Positions 16,964-26,253 are shown, counted from the first letter of the stretch. The stretch is DNA of 64,000 bases from Planctomycetia bacterium (GCA_021413845.1 JAIOPP010000092.1:1-64000), one strand, 5' to 3'. Translations and numbers: made by a program. Notes: generated from the letters alone by a model not told the origin.

Positions 16964-18295
16964 CTACATGATTTCGGGAATCGGCTCGCCGTAGTTCAGG
17001 ATCTCGACCGGCCGATTGGCGTCATTGACGAACGACTTCGAGCGGTCGATGCCGAGCCGCGAGTACATCGTCGCCAGCACATCTTGCGGCGAGACGGGAC
17101 GCGAGGCGGGGAACTCGGCGCGAGCATCGCTCGAACCGAGGACGAGCCCTTGCTTCAAGCCGCCGCCGGCCATTATGACCGAGAAGACGTTCGACCAATG
17201 GTCGCGACCGGCACTCGAGTTGATGCGTGGCGTCCGCCCGAACTCGCCCCAGACGAGAACCATCGTCGTTTCCAATAGGCCGCGGTCGGCGAGGTCTTCG
17301 ATAAGGGTCGAGAAGCATTGATCGAAGCGCGGCAGCTTATCCTTCAAACCTTCGAAGTTGTTGGCGTGCGTGTCCCAGCCCCCCATGTCGACCGTGGTGA
17401 AACGCACACCACGCTCGATCAAGCGGCGGGCGAGCAATGTGCTTTGGCCCCAAGTGTGTCGGCCGTAGCGATCGCGAAGCTTGTCGTCTTCGCGGCTCAA
17501 GTCGAACCCTTCGCGCACGGCGCTCGACGTGACCAAGTCGAAGGCTTGCTCGGAGAATTGATCGAGCCCTTTCACCAGGCCCGCGCGATCGATATCGCGG
17601 CGAACTGTATCGACTTTCGTCAGCAACGAACGGCGGCTGTCTAAGCGGCGGGCATCGATCTGGCCCGGCAGCTTGAGATCGCGGACGTTGAAGTTGGCCT
17701 GCGACGGATCGCCGAGGACCTCGAACGGATTGTAGGCGACGCCGAGATACGCGGCGGCGGAGCTCTTCGGAGCTCGCGGCACGGCGACATAAGCCGGAAA
17801 GCCGGGCTTTCTGGCACCCATTTCATGCGCGACGATGCTGCCGTAGCTCGGCACTTCGTTCGAAGGAATGTCGTTCGTCGGCTTGTAGCCGGTAAGGAGC
17901 GTATGCGTAGCCGATTCGTGGCCGGAATCAGGATGCGTGACCGAACGGAGCACGCAAAGCTTGTCGCAGATCGTAGCGATGCGCGGCATGTGCTCGCAGA
18001 CGTCGAGGCCCGGCAGGTTCGAGGCGATCGGGTTGAAGGTGCCGCGAAACTCGGCCGGCGCTTTCGGCTTGAGGTCCCACATGTCGAGATGGCTCGGGCC
18101 GCCCCCTTGCCAGAACAGGATCACGTTCATATCGGCCGCCTTGGCCGCGGAGCCGCCGGCTTGCTTCGCCCGGGCCGAGCCGCGCAGCGCATCGGCCAGC
18201 GTGAGCCCGCCGAGCGCGAGCGTGCCGGCGCGGAGAACGTCGCGGCGAGAAAAGCCGTCGCAAGTACGATGGCCGCCGGTGCTGATGTTGAGCAT
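16964..18295 (-). CDS. DUF1501 protein with Tat-type signal
   Basis: 443 aa. The N-terminus SRRDVLRAGTLALGGLTLADAL is a twin-arginine export signal. The mature part has the family motifs NVILFWQGGGPSHLDMWDLKP, GTFNPIASNLPG and WGEFGRTPRIN, which resemble the metal-binding fold of the sulfatase/alkaline phosphatase superfamily. It is exported folded, perhaps with bound metal. ATG 18295 is preceded by AAGGATCA at suitable spacing. It lies between the PSCyt gene (upstream) and the PPC gene, the usual planctomycete arrangement; the substrate is unknown. Confidence 0.88.
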   Translation of the reverse strand: MLNISTGGHRTCDGFSRRDVLRAGTLALGGLTLADALRGSARAKQAGGSAAKAADMNVILFWQGGGPSHLDMWDLKPKAPAEFRGTFNPIASNLPGLDVCEHMPRIATICDKLCVLRSVTHPDSGHESATHTLLTGYKPTNDIPSNEVPSYGSIVAHEMGARKPGFPAYVAVPRAPKSSAAAYLGVAYNPFEVLGDPSQANFNVRDLKLPGQIDARRLDSRRSLLTKVDTVRRDIDRAGLVKGLDQFSEQAFDLVTSSAVREGFDLSREDDKLRDRYGRHTWGQSTLLARRLIERGVRFTTVDMGGWDTHANNFEGLKDKLPRFDQCFSTLIEDLADRGLLETTMVLVWGEFGRTPRINSSAGRDHWSNVFSVIMAGGGLKQGLVLGSSDARAEFPASRPVSPQDVLATMYSRLGIDRSKSFVNDANRPVEILNYGEPIPEIM

Positions 18296-18379
18296 GTCGT
18301 GATCCTTAAATCTAAAGCGAAGCTTGAGTTTCGAAGCGTAGGGCCGAAGAAGCCGAACTTCACGGCCGGCAAAAATACG

Positions 18380-20935
18380 TTAGCGGTTGAACATGAATTC
18401 TTTGCTGCACAGCAGGGACCAAACGATGTCTTCGAGAGCCGACTTCCGATCCGGCTCGGTCTTGATGTAGTTTTGCGCGGTCGCCATTTCGTCGGCGCGA
18501 GGGCTGCGTCCGAACGCCCGCAAATACAACTCGACGATGAACTGGTCGTCGGACTTCTTCGAGGCGACATGCATGCCGACGCGCCCTTTGGAGTCGCCGA
18601 TTTTGTTTTGCGTTTCCTGCGAGTTCATTAAGTGCAAGAGTTGCGACAAGCTCGGCTCGTAGCTTCGTCCGCATTCGCACGGCGTCTCGCGAATCGAGCG
18701 GCCGAAGATTTCGAGGAAATAGCTGTTCGAGCCTTCGTCCGGTAGCCCGATCGCGCGCGTTCCTTGCGGCAAGCCGCCGAAGCGTTCGGGCCGATCGGTG
18801 ACCTTGCCGACCGCATCGAGCAACACTTCCGCCGGCAAGCGGCGGGCATAGTAACGAGCGTAGTTCTGCCGATCTTTCTCGTTCCACTGGCTCGGCTCGG
18901 AGCTCAGCTGATAGGTCCGCGAGTTCATGATCGTGCGAATCAAATGCCGGATATCGTAGTTATGCTCGACGAAGTCGCGCGCCAGCGCGTCCATCAGAGC
19001 GGGATTGCTCGGCGGATTGGTCACGCGCATGTCGTCGACCGGATCGACGAGGCCGATCCCCATGAAGTGGCCCCACACGCGGTTGACCATCGCCTTGGCG
19101 AAGAACGGATTGTCGCGCTCCGTCATCCAATCGACGAGCTTGCCGCGCGGGTCTTCGCCGCGGACATACTCCGACTCCTCGCCGCCGAGGCCGCGCGGCT
19201 TCATCGCCTTGTTCGTCATCGGGTTGCTGACGCCGCCGTCTTTGCGGACGAAGATCGAATCTTCGCCGGAGACTTCTCCCGGCTTCCGCCCGAGCCGACC
19301 GAAGTAAGCGGCGAAGCTCCAATAGTCGTCTTGGCTCCAACGCTCGTACGGATGGTGATGGCAATTCGCACAGTTGATGCGCGTGCCGAGGAAGAGTTGC
19401 GCCGTGTCGTTGACTTGGTGCGTGATGTTGCGAACTTCGCGATACCAAATCACGGGCGGATTGTCCGACACGTTGCCTTGCGCCGTGAGCACCGAGCGCA
19501 CCAGCTGATCGTACGGCATATTCTGGGCAAAGGCGTTGCGCAGCCAAGCGGCGAAAGCAAACGTACCGCGCTTCGCTTGGTCGCCGTTGCGACGTTTGTT
19601 GCGCAACAACTCGCCCCACTTCTGCGACCAGAACTCGGCATACTCGCCGCGCTCGAAGAGCGCTTCGATGGTACGAGCCCGTTTGTCGGGGGAAGAGTCG
19701 GCGAGAAACGCCGCGATCTCGCTCGGCTCCGGCAACGTGCCGATCAGGTCGACATGCGCGCGACGGAGAAACGTCTCGTCGTCGATACCCGGACTCGGAG
19801 CGATGCCGAGCAGCTTCCATTTTTCGAGCGTCAGCTTGTCGACAAAGTTTACCGGTTGAAACGCAGCATAGGCATCGGCCGGCAGATCGTTGCCGAACGG
19901 CACGGTGACGCGGGCCACGTCGACAAGGCCCATATAGCGGACCATCACGGCCCCTTCGCCGGTCGTGCCGAGCGTGCGAATCGTGCCGCGAACGTCGACG
20001 TCGATGATGTCGGGCTGTTGGCTTTTGTATTCGGCTTCGCGCGTCACATCGCGCCGCTTGCCGTCGCTATAGGTGGCGACGACACGGATCTGTTGTTTGC
20101 CGTCGGCGGTGAGCTTGCGCGAAGCCGGCTCGACCGCGATCGCTTCGACGCGCGGGTCGTCTTTCTCGCCCCACGGCATCCCTTGCACGATCCAGCGTCG
20201 CAATAGCCGGTACTCGGCCGAACCTTCTTCGATCCGCTTGCCGCCGCCGTGCGGAAGCCGGCCGGTCGATTTGAGGAGCAAGAGCGAACGATCGGGAGCG
20301 GCCGGCGATAGTCGGCGGCCGCGATCTTGTTTCACGAGCGCTTCGAAATCGTAAGCGGCATCGAAGCCGAACAACGACAGGCGAAAGCCGTTTTGTCCGC
20401 TCGCCTTGCCATGGCAGCCGCCGCTATTGCAGCCGTGTTTGCTCAAGATCGGAACGATGTCGTTGTTCATGTTCAGCCGGCGTTCGTCGGCGAGGCCGGC
20501 AACCGTAAACGGCACCTGAGCCTCGACTCCCTTCGCGGCGCCGCCGGTCTGCTGCCAATGGACGACGAGCGTGCCGGCACCATCGGCGACCGGCAACACG
20601 CGCGCATCGGCGACGAGCACGACGCCGGCCTTGCTCATGACGACCTTGGCTTCGGCGGTCACGTCGCGGAGCGAACCATCGGCCAGTTCGGCCGTGACGA
20701 TCAGTTGCGCCGAATCGTCTCGATCGACCAATACGACTTCGGCCGGAGCGACGCTCAAGCGAACGACCTGCGCCGCTGAGCCTGCATCCGAGGTCATGCT
20801 GCGGGCCGGCACGACCGAAGCCGGAGCGGCAGCGAACACCGATGAAGAAGCCGTGGAAACTCCGACGATGCTAACGAGAATCAACGCTACCGAGACGGAA
20901 CGCGAACGGATGCAATGGCTCGACGGAGTCGGCAT
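18380..20935 (-). CDS. PSCyt1/DUF1549-DUF1553 (PSCyt2-PSD1) c-type cytochrome-like protein
   Basis: 851 aa from ATG 20935 (MPTPSSHCIRSRS), which places a signal peptide at the N-terminus; a longer form from 21013 adds a Cys/Pro-rich stretch and is less likely. Domains in order: a PSCyt1-like heme site CNSGGCHGK near residue 170, a bacterial Ig-like domain (RKLTADGKQQIRVVATYSDG), DUF1549 with a canonical CxxCH heme motif in NCANCHHHPYERW, and DUF1553 with NRVWGHFMGIGLVDPVDDMR. The family is characteristic of planctomycetes; electron transfer in the periplasm is inferred from the heme motifs. First gene of the operon with DUF1501 and PPC genes. Confidence 0.88.
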   Translation of the reverse strand: MPTPSSHCIRSRSVSVALILVSIVGVSTASSSVFAAAPASVVPARSMTSDAGSAAQVVRLSVAPAEVVLVDRDDSAQLIVTAELADGSLRDVTAEAKVVMSKAGVVLVADARVLPVADGAGTLVVHWQQTGGAAKGVEAQVPFTVAGLADERRLNMNNDIVPILSKHGCNSGGCHGKASGQNGFRLSLFGFDAAYDFEALVKQDRGRRLSPAAPDRSLLLLKSTGRLPHGGGKRIEEGSAEYRLLRRWIVQGMPWGEKDDPRVEAIAVEPASRKLTADGKQQIRVVATYSDGKRRDVTREAEYKSQQPDIIDVDVRGTIRTLGTTGEGAVMVRYMGLVDVARVTVPFGNDLPADAYAAFQPVNFVDKLTLEKWKLLGIAPSPGIDDETFLRRAHVDLIGTLPEPSEIAAFLADSSPDKRARTIEALFERGEYAEFWSQKWGELLRNKRRNGDQAKRGTFAFAAWLRNAFAQNMPYDQLVRSVLTAQGNVSDNPPVIWYREVRNITHQVNDTAQLFLGTRINCANCHHHPYERWSQDDYWSFAAYFGRLGRKPGEVSGEDSIFVRKDGGVSNPMTNKAMKPRGLGGEESEYVRGEDPRGKLVDWMTERDNPFFAKAMVNRVWGHFMGIGLVDPVDDMRVTNPPSNPALMDALARDFVEHNYDIRHLIRTIMNSRTYQLSSEPSQWNEKDRQNYARYYARRLPAEVLLDAVGKVTDRPERFGGLPQGTRAIGLPDEGSNSYFLEIFGRSIRETPCECGRSYEPSLSQLLHLMNSQETQNKIGDSKGRVGMHVASKKSDDQFIVELYLRAFGRSPRADEMATAQNYIKTEPDRKSALEDIVWSLLCSKEFMFNR

Positions 20936-21392
20936 CGGCTTCTCTCGAAGGGCAGGGGGGAGGCAAGGCGGGCAGATCGGGCAGCAGCAATTACTAGCCG
21001 GCGGGAACGACACGGCACGGGAAGCCGAGGTCGTCGTATTAGGGTTATCGACACACCAAGCGAGGCTCGCGGCAATCGATTCTCCGAAAGGCAGTATATG
21101 CGGGCTGCGTAAATAGTTGCAAGTGCTTTGCCGGATGATGTTTGTGTCGAAAGTGAATTGACTTTGCGCTCCATCTCGGAAGAGGGGGCCTTCAGCGCGG
21201 CCTGGAACTTTGCCAATCCATTGAAGGCAAACGGTTTGCGACGACCGATACTATCATTAATCGATCCCGATTCGTAAGATTCAAGCGACGGCGACCCGGG
21301 TGGGGCCGAAGGCTGCCGGCTTTCGGGCTACGGACAGTTGCCGATCGTGAGCGAAATTCGAGGGAACAACGGCGGGGCGGGGGAGCTTGCTT
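20936..21392. other. divergent intergenic region
   Basis: This 457-base gap separates the leftward PSCyt operon from the rightward FHA kinase. It holds AT-richer stretches near 21110-21170 and 21230-21280. No convincing promoter pair, operator or small gene was found. The kinase ribosome site GGGGGAG lies at 21380-21385. Confidence 0.4.
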
Positions 21393-23171
21393 GTGGCGTC
21401 GATGTTCGTCGTCCGAGGCAACGATCAGGGTTGCCGATTCGAATTGGATGCCGATCAGGTGACGATCGGCCGCGACGTCGGCAACACGATCCAGTTGCAC
21501 GACACGGAGATTTCGCGCCGCCATGCCGTGATCACGCGGGAAGGGCGGCGCTATAAGCTCGTCGACAACCGCAGTTCCAACGGCACCTTCATCAACGGCA
21601 AGCGAGCCACCACGCATGTGCTCGCCGCCGGCGACGAGCTCTTGCTCGGCAGCACGCTCTTGCTGTTTACCGGCGGCGGCGACGAGCCGAGCGAGTTGGC
21701 GAAGAAGATCGACGTGATCGCGCGGCATCGTTCCGACGATCGGTCGCGCATCGTGCGGACGATGCCGCAGTCGGAAGGGCGCGACATGTTCGAAACGCCC
21801 GACGCTTCGGCCGTGACGAGCCCTTGGCTGGCGAAGGCGCGCGGCAACCTCGACATCATGTATCGCACGACGATGGCGATCCGCCACACGCTCGACATCG
21901 ATCAACTGCTGCATGCCGTGATGCAATTGATCTTCGAGTGGGTCGAGTGTGATCGGGGCTGCGTGATGCTGCTCGACGCCGACTCGAAGCGCCTCGAGCC
22001 GCGCGTGCGGCGGAATCGTAAATCGTCGCAAGACGACGAGCGGATCGTCCTCTCGAAGACGATTCTCGATTACGTCATGGAGAAAAACGAAGGAGTGCTC
22101 ACGAGCGACGCCTCCGGCGATCAGCGCTGGAATTCGGCCGCGAGCATCCTGCAGGCCGGCATTCGGGAAGCCATTTGCGCCCCGATGCAAGGCCGGCACA
22201 GCCTCGTCGGCGTGATTTACATCGACACCTCAATGACGCCGCAACAGGTGATCCAAGGGGGGACCGCAACGAAGTTCAACGAGGAGCATCTCCGGCTACT
22301 CGTTGCGATCGCCTACCAGGCGGCGCTCGCCGTCGAAGACACGCGCTACTATTCGGCGATGGTGCAAGCCGAGCGATTGGCGGCCGTCGGGCAGGCCATC
22401 GCGACTCTCTCGCATCATGTGAAAAACATTCTGCAAGGGATCCGCAGCGGCAGCTACCTAATCAAAGAAGGAATTTCGAACCACGACGAGCGAATGGTCT
22501 CGAAGGGTTGGGAGTTCGTCGAAAAGAACCAAGACCGCATCTCGCACATGGTCATGGACATGCTCACGTTCAGCAAAGAGCGTGAGCCGGAGATGCAGCC
22601 GGCCGACTTCAACAAAGTGGTCGGCGAAGTCGTGGAACTGATGGAAGGGCGCGCAAAAGAACGGAACGTGCAGTTGCATTACGAACCGGCCGCGTTCATG
22701 CCGAACCTCACGTTCGACGCCGAAGGGCTGCACCGCGCAGTGTTGAACGTCGTCTCGAATGCGATCGACGCGAGCGACCCGCGGCACCGGCCCGACCCCG
22801 TGGAAGACATTCACGCGACGCACATCGAGAGCGCCGAACCGGCCGAGCCGACGCCGGGCATCGTCGTCGTGCGCACGGCGTTCGAGCCGGGCGAGTCGCT
22901 CGTTTGGGTCAGCGTCGAAGACAACGGCGGGGGCATTCCGCTGGAAGAACAAGAACACATCTTCTCGCTCTTCATCTCCACGAAAGGAAGCCGCGGCACA
23001 GGGCTCGGGCTTCCCGTCAGCATGAAGATCATGAAGGAACACGGCGGCCGAATCACACTCGTCAGCCAACCCGGCCAAGGGGCGACCTTCACCCTGGAAA
23101 TGCCCGCCGTGCTCGTCGACATGACAAGGAACTTAGACGACCCGCCGCTGGGGGAAATGACTAATCACTAA
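21393..23171 (+). CDS. FHA-GAF sensor histidine kinase
   Basis: 592 aa if started at GTG 21393, seven bases after GGGAG; TTG 21387 and ATG 21402 are alternatives. The N-terminal FHA domain has VTIGRDVGNTIQLHD, ISRRHAVI and NRSSNGTFING and should bind phosphothreonine. A GAF domain follows (about 150-310). HisKA has the phospho-acceptor His in ATLSHHVKN, and HATPase ends with EDNGGGIPLEE and GSRGTGLGLPVSM. There is no transmembrane segment, so it is cytoplasmic. FHA input suggests that it couples Ser/Thr phosphorylation to two-component signalling; no response regulator is adjacent. The stop codon lies in the first unit of a 14-bp tandem repeat, and 86 bases of its ATPase region recur exactly at 26032-26117. 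Confidence 0.9.
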   Translation: MASMFVVRGNDQGCRFELDADQVTIGRDVGNTIQLHDTEISRRHAVITREGRRYKLVDNRSSNGTFINGKRATTHVLAAGDELLLGSTLLLFTGGGDEPSELAKKIDVIARHRSDDRSRIVRTMPQSEGRDMFETPDASAVTSPWLAKARGNLDIMYRTTMAIRHTLDIDQLLHAVMQLIFEWVECDRGCVMLLDADSKRLEPRVRRNRKSSQDDERIVLSKTILDYVMEKNEGVLTSDASGDQRWNSAASILQAGIREAICAPMQGRHSLVGVIYIDTSMTPQQVIQGGTATKFNEEHLRLLVAIAYQAALAVEDTRYYSAMVQAERLAAVGQAIATLSHHVKNILQGIRSGSYLIKEGISNHDERMVSKGWEFVEKNQDRISHMVMDMLTFSKEREPEMQPADFNKVVGEVVELMEGRAKERNVQLHYEPAAFMPNLTFDAEGLHRAVLNVVSNAIDASDPRHRPDPVEDIHATHIESAEPAEPTPGIVVVRTAFEPGESLVWVSVEDNGGGIPLEEQEHIFSLFISTKGSRGTGLGLPVSMKIMKEHGGRITLVSQPGQGATFTLEMPAVLVDMTRNLDDPPLGEMTNH

Positions 23172-23248
23172 TGTCTAATCACTAATGTCTAATCACTAAT
23201 GTCTAATCACTAATGTCTAATCACTAATGTCTAATCACTAATGTCTAA
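23161..23248 (+). repeat. 14-bp tandem repeat, six copies
   Basis: The unit CTAATCACTAATGT is repeated six times without mismatch from 23161 to 23244, plus four more bases. The first unit supplies the stop codon (TAA 23169-23171) of the FHA kinase. The unit is itself two related heptamers, CTAATCA and CTAATGT. No spacers are present, so this is not a CRISPR array. Confidence 0.95.
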
Positions 23249-23301
23249 GAGATCCTGAACTAGGGAAGGCTAAGCAGCCTCGTCGTAGGTCGACCATGCT
23301 T

Positions 23302-24978
23302 CTATGACGAGCTGCGGCGCACGAGCGCACGAATCGTGGCGCGAGCTAGACGCAAAGGCGAACGCAGAATTGCCTTGTGCTCGGTCAATTGTTGTGCCAG
23401 GCGAGCCTGCTCTGACTCTGTCGCCGCGAGTTGGTTGTGCAGTTGCTCCACTTCAACCAAGTGAAGTGCCTTGTGTTCGGCAAATTGTTCCGTCAGGCGT
23501 GCTTGCTCTTCCTTTAAGCGAATTTGCTCGGACTCGGCCGCCGCGAGTTGGCGGCCCCGTTGCTCCAGTTCGACCAAGAGCGGATCTTGAGGAATCCTGA
23601 TTTCGGAACACTGCTTTTCGGCTTCGGCACGAAAGGCGAGAAATTCTTCGTAGCGGATCTCTGCCGGTCCTGCATCAGCAGGGGTGTAAGCGGCGAATCG
23701 ACCGAGAAGCAACGCCAGATCGGCGACCTTAAGCCTTGTCGGAACCAGGTCGTTCAAGCCGAACATATCGTGTTCCATCATCGACACGATTAATGCCCGA
23801 CCGCGTTCCAGGCGCTCGCTCCACCGCCGACGCTCCAGCGCGGCTCGCAGCATCGGCCCGAGTTGCTCGGCCGAAGTGGCCTCATAGGCAATGTCGCGCC
23901 CCATCAGGAACCCATTGCCTAATGTCACCAGCGGTCGGTCATAGACTAAGGCGAGAAACTGGACACCCGACGCGATAGTAACGCACACGTCGGCCGCTTG
24001 CACGAGCGTGTGTATGTCAACACGCGAGAAGTTGCGAACGAGTTGTGAACTCGTGTCGGTCGGGAGCGTAAATTGCACCCCAGGATGGGGCTTCGACCAG
24101 AAGGACGCCTGCGGAGCGACGGACGCTAGAGCCAGCGCGGTCTGTTGCGCGGCCGACTCCGACGATTTGACCCAAGTACCGAAACGTTCGCCGAGGGCGT
24201 GATGATCGAGCGCGCACCCGCTGCCGATGTCTTGCGTCCCCAGATACAGTACGCGAGGCCTCGGATCGTGAGCTAAAAACCGCTGTTCTTCGGTGCTGCT
24301 GGAGATGTTGTGCGTCGGATAGCGGCGATCGGAAATGCTTCGATAGTATTCTTCAATGTGGTTCCAAGCTTCCAGGCAGCGACCTTCGAGCGGCGCAGGG
24401 CGCGCCAATGCCGGTGAGGTGTTGATGCCGCTGAGCGCAATCTGACCGCTCAATGAAAGGCTTAGCGTGTTGTCCAACGGCCCGCGCTCCATCATATAGG
24501 CGGGCACCTGCTGCCGTTGGGCGAGACGCACCATGAGGCGCGAAAACGGTAAAGTGCTGCCCCAGCCCAGGACGACCGAGGGCTGCATGATTGCAAACGC
24601 TTTTTTCCAAAATGCAATCGCACAGAGTACCAAGTACTCGGCTTCCGCTTCAGGCAGCGACATCCCCCAGGCGCGATCGATGGCGACCATTTCCGAGCAG
24701 AGGGCGGCTTCCGGAGTAGGTCGTCGACTAGCGCAGTGCTCGGCAAGCAAGCGTCCTTGTTCAACCAGCAAGAAGGGACAGCCGATGTGTCTGAAACCCG
24801 GGTAGGGTTGGTAGTCGCCGATCGGTCTGAAGACGATCAACTCCATTCCAACTTCGCGCAGCATGAGGCCTACTGCGGACAGCGCATCCCAGAGTGGATC
24901 TCCGGGGCCCAAGGCGCAACAAGCCCAAGCGATGGCGCGGGATGCTCGGCCGCCACCGCTTTCGGATGCGGAAGTCAT
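23302..24978 (-). CDS. capsule/surface-polysaccharide-type protein with C-terminal coiled coil
   Basis: 558 aa from ATG 24978, which overlaps the stop of the upstream cytidylyltransferase gene as ATGA; this overlap fixes the start. The central part (about 280-430), with KPHPGVQFTLP, DVCVTIASGVQFLALVYDRPLVTLG and a following C-terminal helix, resembles the C-terminal halves of capsule polysaccharide synthesis/export proteins and CMP-sugar-using transferases (KpsC/S-like). Residues about 485-545 are a heptad-rich coiled coil containing two copies of a unit, LAAAESEQIRLKEEQARLTE and LAATESEQARLAQQLTE, followed by a short basic tail. It probably uses the CMP-sugar made by the neighbouring enzyme; that is inference. 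Confidence 0.6.
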   Translation of the reverse strand: MTSASESGGGRASRAIAWACCALGPGDPLWDALSAVGLMLREVGMELIVFRPIGDYQPYPGFRHIGCPFLLVEQGRLLAEHCASRRPTPEAALCSEMVAIDRAWGMSLPEAEAEYLVLCAIAFWKKAFAIMQPSVVLGWGSTLPFSRLMVRLAQRQQVPAYMMERGPLDNTLSLSLSGQIALSGINTSPALARPAPLEGRCLEAWNHIEEYYRSISDRRYPTHNISSSTEEQRFLAHDPRPRVLYLGTQDIGSGCALDHHALGERFGTWVKSSESAAQQTALALASVAPQASFWSKPHPGVQFTLPTDTSSQLVRNFSRVDIHTLVQAADVCVTIASGVQFLALVYDRPLVTLGNGFLMGRDIAYEATSAEQLGPMLRAALERRRWSERLERGRALIVSMMEHDMFGLNDLVPTRLKVADLALLLGRFAAYTPADAGPAEIRYEEFLAFRAEAEKQCSEIRIPQDPLLVELEQRGRQLAAAESEQIRLKEEQARLTEQFAEHKALHLVEVEQLHNQLAATESEQARLAQQLTEHKAILRSPLRLARATIRALVRRSSS

Positions 24979-25685
24979 GCCAGGCGCCGTCTGTCGACGA
25001 CACCGGAAGCCAGAAGCGCTTCGGCCATGCGAAAGTCGTCTTCGTCGTCGATGTCGTGGCATTCGATGCCCGACATGTGAAAGAACGACAAAGGGGGCGA
25101 GTACAAGCAATATCCGTGCTGCTCGTATTTCGAAATGACTTGCTCGCGTGCCGTAATGAAGATGATGAAATTAATGAACTCGAACGGCTTGAGATCTTGG
25201 GTGCGCGGCGACTTGCCTTCCGCCGCGAAATTCAACGGCGCGCGATCGAACACCAGATGCCGCCGCATCGCGGTCGTGGAGAAGAGCGTCCCGTGCGGAT
25301 TGCTGCGATAGGCGCGCACCGCCTGATCGATGGTTTCAGCCCGCAGAAACGGGGCGGTCGGATTGATTACGACGATGGTTTCGCAGTCCACGGCCTTGGC
25401 GAAGTCGTACAAAATTTCGTCGGTCGAAGTGGAGTCGATCGCGAGAGCCGGGTCGCGCCGATAAACACGCACGCCCGTGGGCGCAACTGCGGCTGCGATA
25501 TCTCGACTCTCGGTATTCACGTACACCTGATCGAGCGTGGCGGCTTGCAGCGCGGTGTGAGCGACGTAGGTCACTAAGGGCCGGCCGGCGAGCAAGCGAA
25601 GATTCTTGGCCGCGACGCGAACGCTTCCTAATCGCGCGGGAATGTAAGCGACGACTTTCGACGATTGTGGAAGCGAATGATGCAT
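24975..25685 (-). CDS. acylneuraminate/Kdo-type cytidylyltransferase
   Basis: 236 aa. The N-terminal IPARLGSVRVAAKNLRLLAGRPL is the CTP-binding signature of CMP-acidic-sugar synthetases (PF02348), followed by VYVNTESRDIAAA, TDEILYDFAKA and NPTAPFLRAETIDQ. It would activate a nonulosonic or related acidic sugar to its CMP form. Sequence alone does not distinguish a neuraminate, pseudaminate/legionaminate or Kdo substrate. The sugar-synthesis genes that usually accompany such enzymes are absent here. Translationally coupled to the polysaccharide-type gene by a four-base overlap. The upstream side is AT-rich and broken, suggesting a region of past rearrangement. Confidence 0.85.
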   Translation of the reverse strand: MHHSLPQSSKVVAYIPARLGSVRVAAKNLRLLAGRPLVTYVAHTALQAATLDQVYVNTESRDIAAAVAPTGVRVYRRDPALAIDSTSTDEILYDFAKAVDCETIVVINPTAPFLRAETIDQAVRAYRSNPHGTLFSTTAMRRHLVFDRAPLNFAAEGKSPRTQDLKPFEFINFIIFITAREQVISKYEQHGYCLYSPPLSFFHMSGIECHDIDDEDDFRMAEALLASGVVDRRRLA

Positions 25686-25734
25686 GCCGATCCGTTCTCA
25701 GAGTTGCTTATCACTGCAGATGCTTTAGAGAGAT

Positions 25735-25764
25735 TTGCCGTCGTGTGTGCGGTCGACATATAAC
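25735..25764 (+). promoter_or_regulatory. putative sigma-70 promoter in AT-rich gap
   Basis: TTGCCG (25735-25740) and TATAAC (25759-25764) are separated by 18 bases. The pair would drive rightward transcription into the small reading frame at 25781. It lies in the AT-richest stretch of the region, where chance matches are more likely. Confidence 0.35.
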
Positions 25765-25780
25765 ATAATCCAGAGTCGAA

Positions 25781-25897
25781 ATGCAATATAGAAAAGCGAT
25801 GCCTCGTCGGAGCAAAAAGAAGCACGACAAATTGTCGCACCGGATTAAAAACATCAAGGATAGTTACACACTTCCTTTCGGCTTAAGAGCTGCGTGA
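25781..25897 (+). CDS. possible 38-aa basic peptide
   Basis: ATG 25781 to TGA 25895-25897 encodes 38 residues, strongly basic at the start (MQYRKAMPRRSKKKHDKLSH). A plausible promoter lies 17 bases before it, and a T-rich run follows at about 25910. There is only a weak AGAG before the ATG. It may equally be the remnant of a longer gene or part of a small RNA. No homologue is recognised. Confidence 0.25.
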   Translation: MQYRKAMPRRSKKKHDKLSHRIKNIKDSYTLPFGLRAA

Positions 25898-25971
25898 TAG
25901 GCAGATTTTTTTAGTGTTTTCGAACGCCCTATCCGACTTCTTACGGGAAGCCTTCACTTACCACCAAAAAG

Positions 25972-26253
25972 ATGGGGGAGCATGAACGAGATCGTATTGC
26001 TGCGCCGGGCGAGTCGCTGGTCTGCGTGAGTGTCGAAGACAACGGCGGGGGCATTCCGCTGGAAGAACAAGAACACATCTTCTCGCTCTTCATCTCCACG
26101 AAAGGAAGCCGCGGCACGGGGCTCGGACTGCTCGTAAGCAGGAAGAGCGTGAAGGAAGATCGACCGGCCCGACGCATCGTGCTGTCATGCGTCGCTAAGC
26201 GACGCGCCGGTCTTCGTCGCGTTTCCATTCCGGGGATTGAAATGCCCGGCTAA
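25972..26253 (+). pseudogene. histidine-kinase ATPase-domain fragment
   Basis: The reading frame encodes the core of an HATPase domain (VEDNGGGIPLEEQEHIFSLF then TKGSRGTGLGLLVS) and nothing before or after it. Bases 26032-26117 are identical over 86 positions, including synonymous sites, to 22914-22999 of the FHA kinase gene, with weaker similarity on both sides. The fragment lacks HisKA, the N box and the end of the domain and runs directly into the composite hairpin repeat at 26186, so it is not functional. Confidence 0.8.

Noticed and set aside
18764-20206. 480-codon plus-strand frame opposite the PSCyt gene
   Set aside because: Shadow frame; the PSCyt gene has heme motifs and family signatures.
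23161-23248. Possible CRISPR array
   Set aside because: The 14-base units are directly adjacent without spacers and no cas genes are near.
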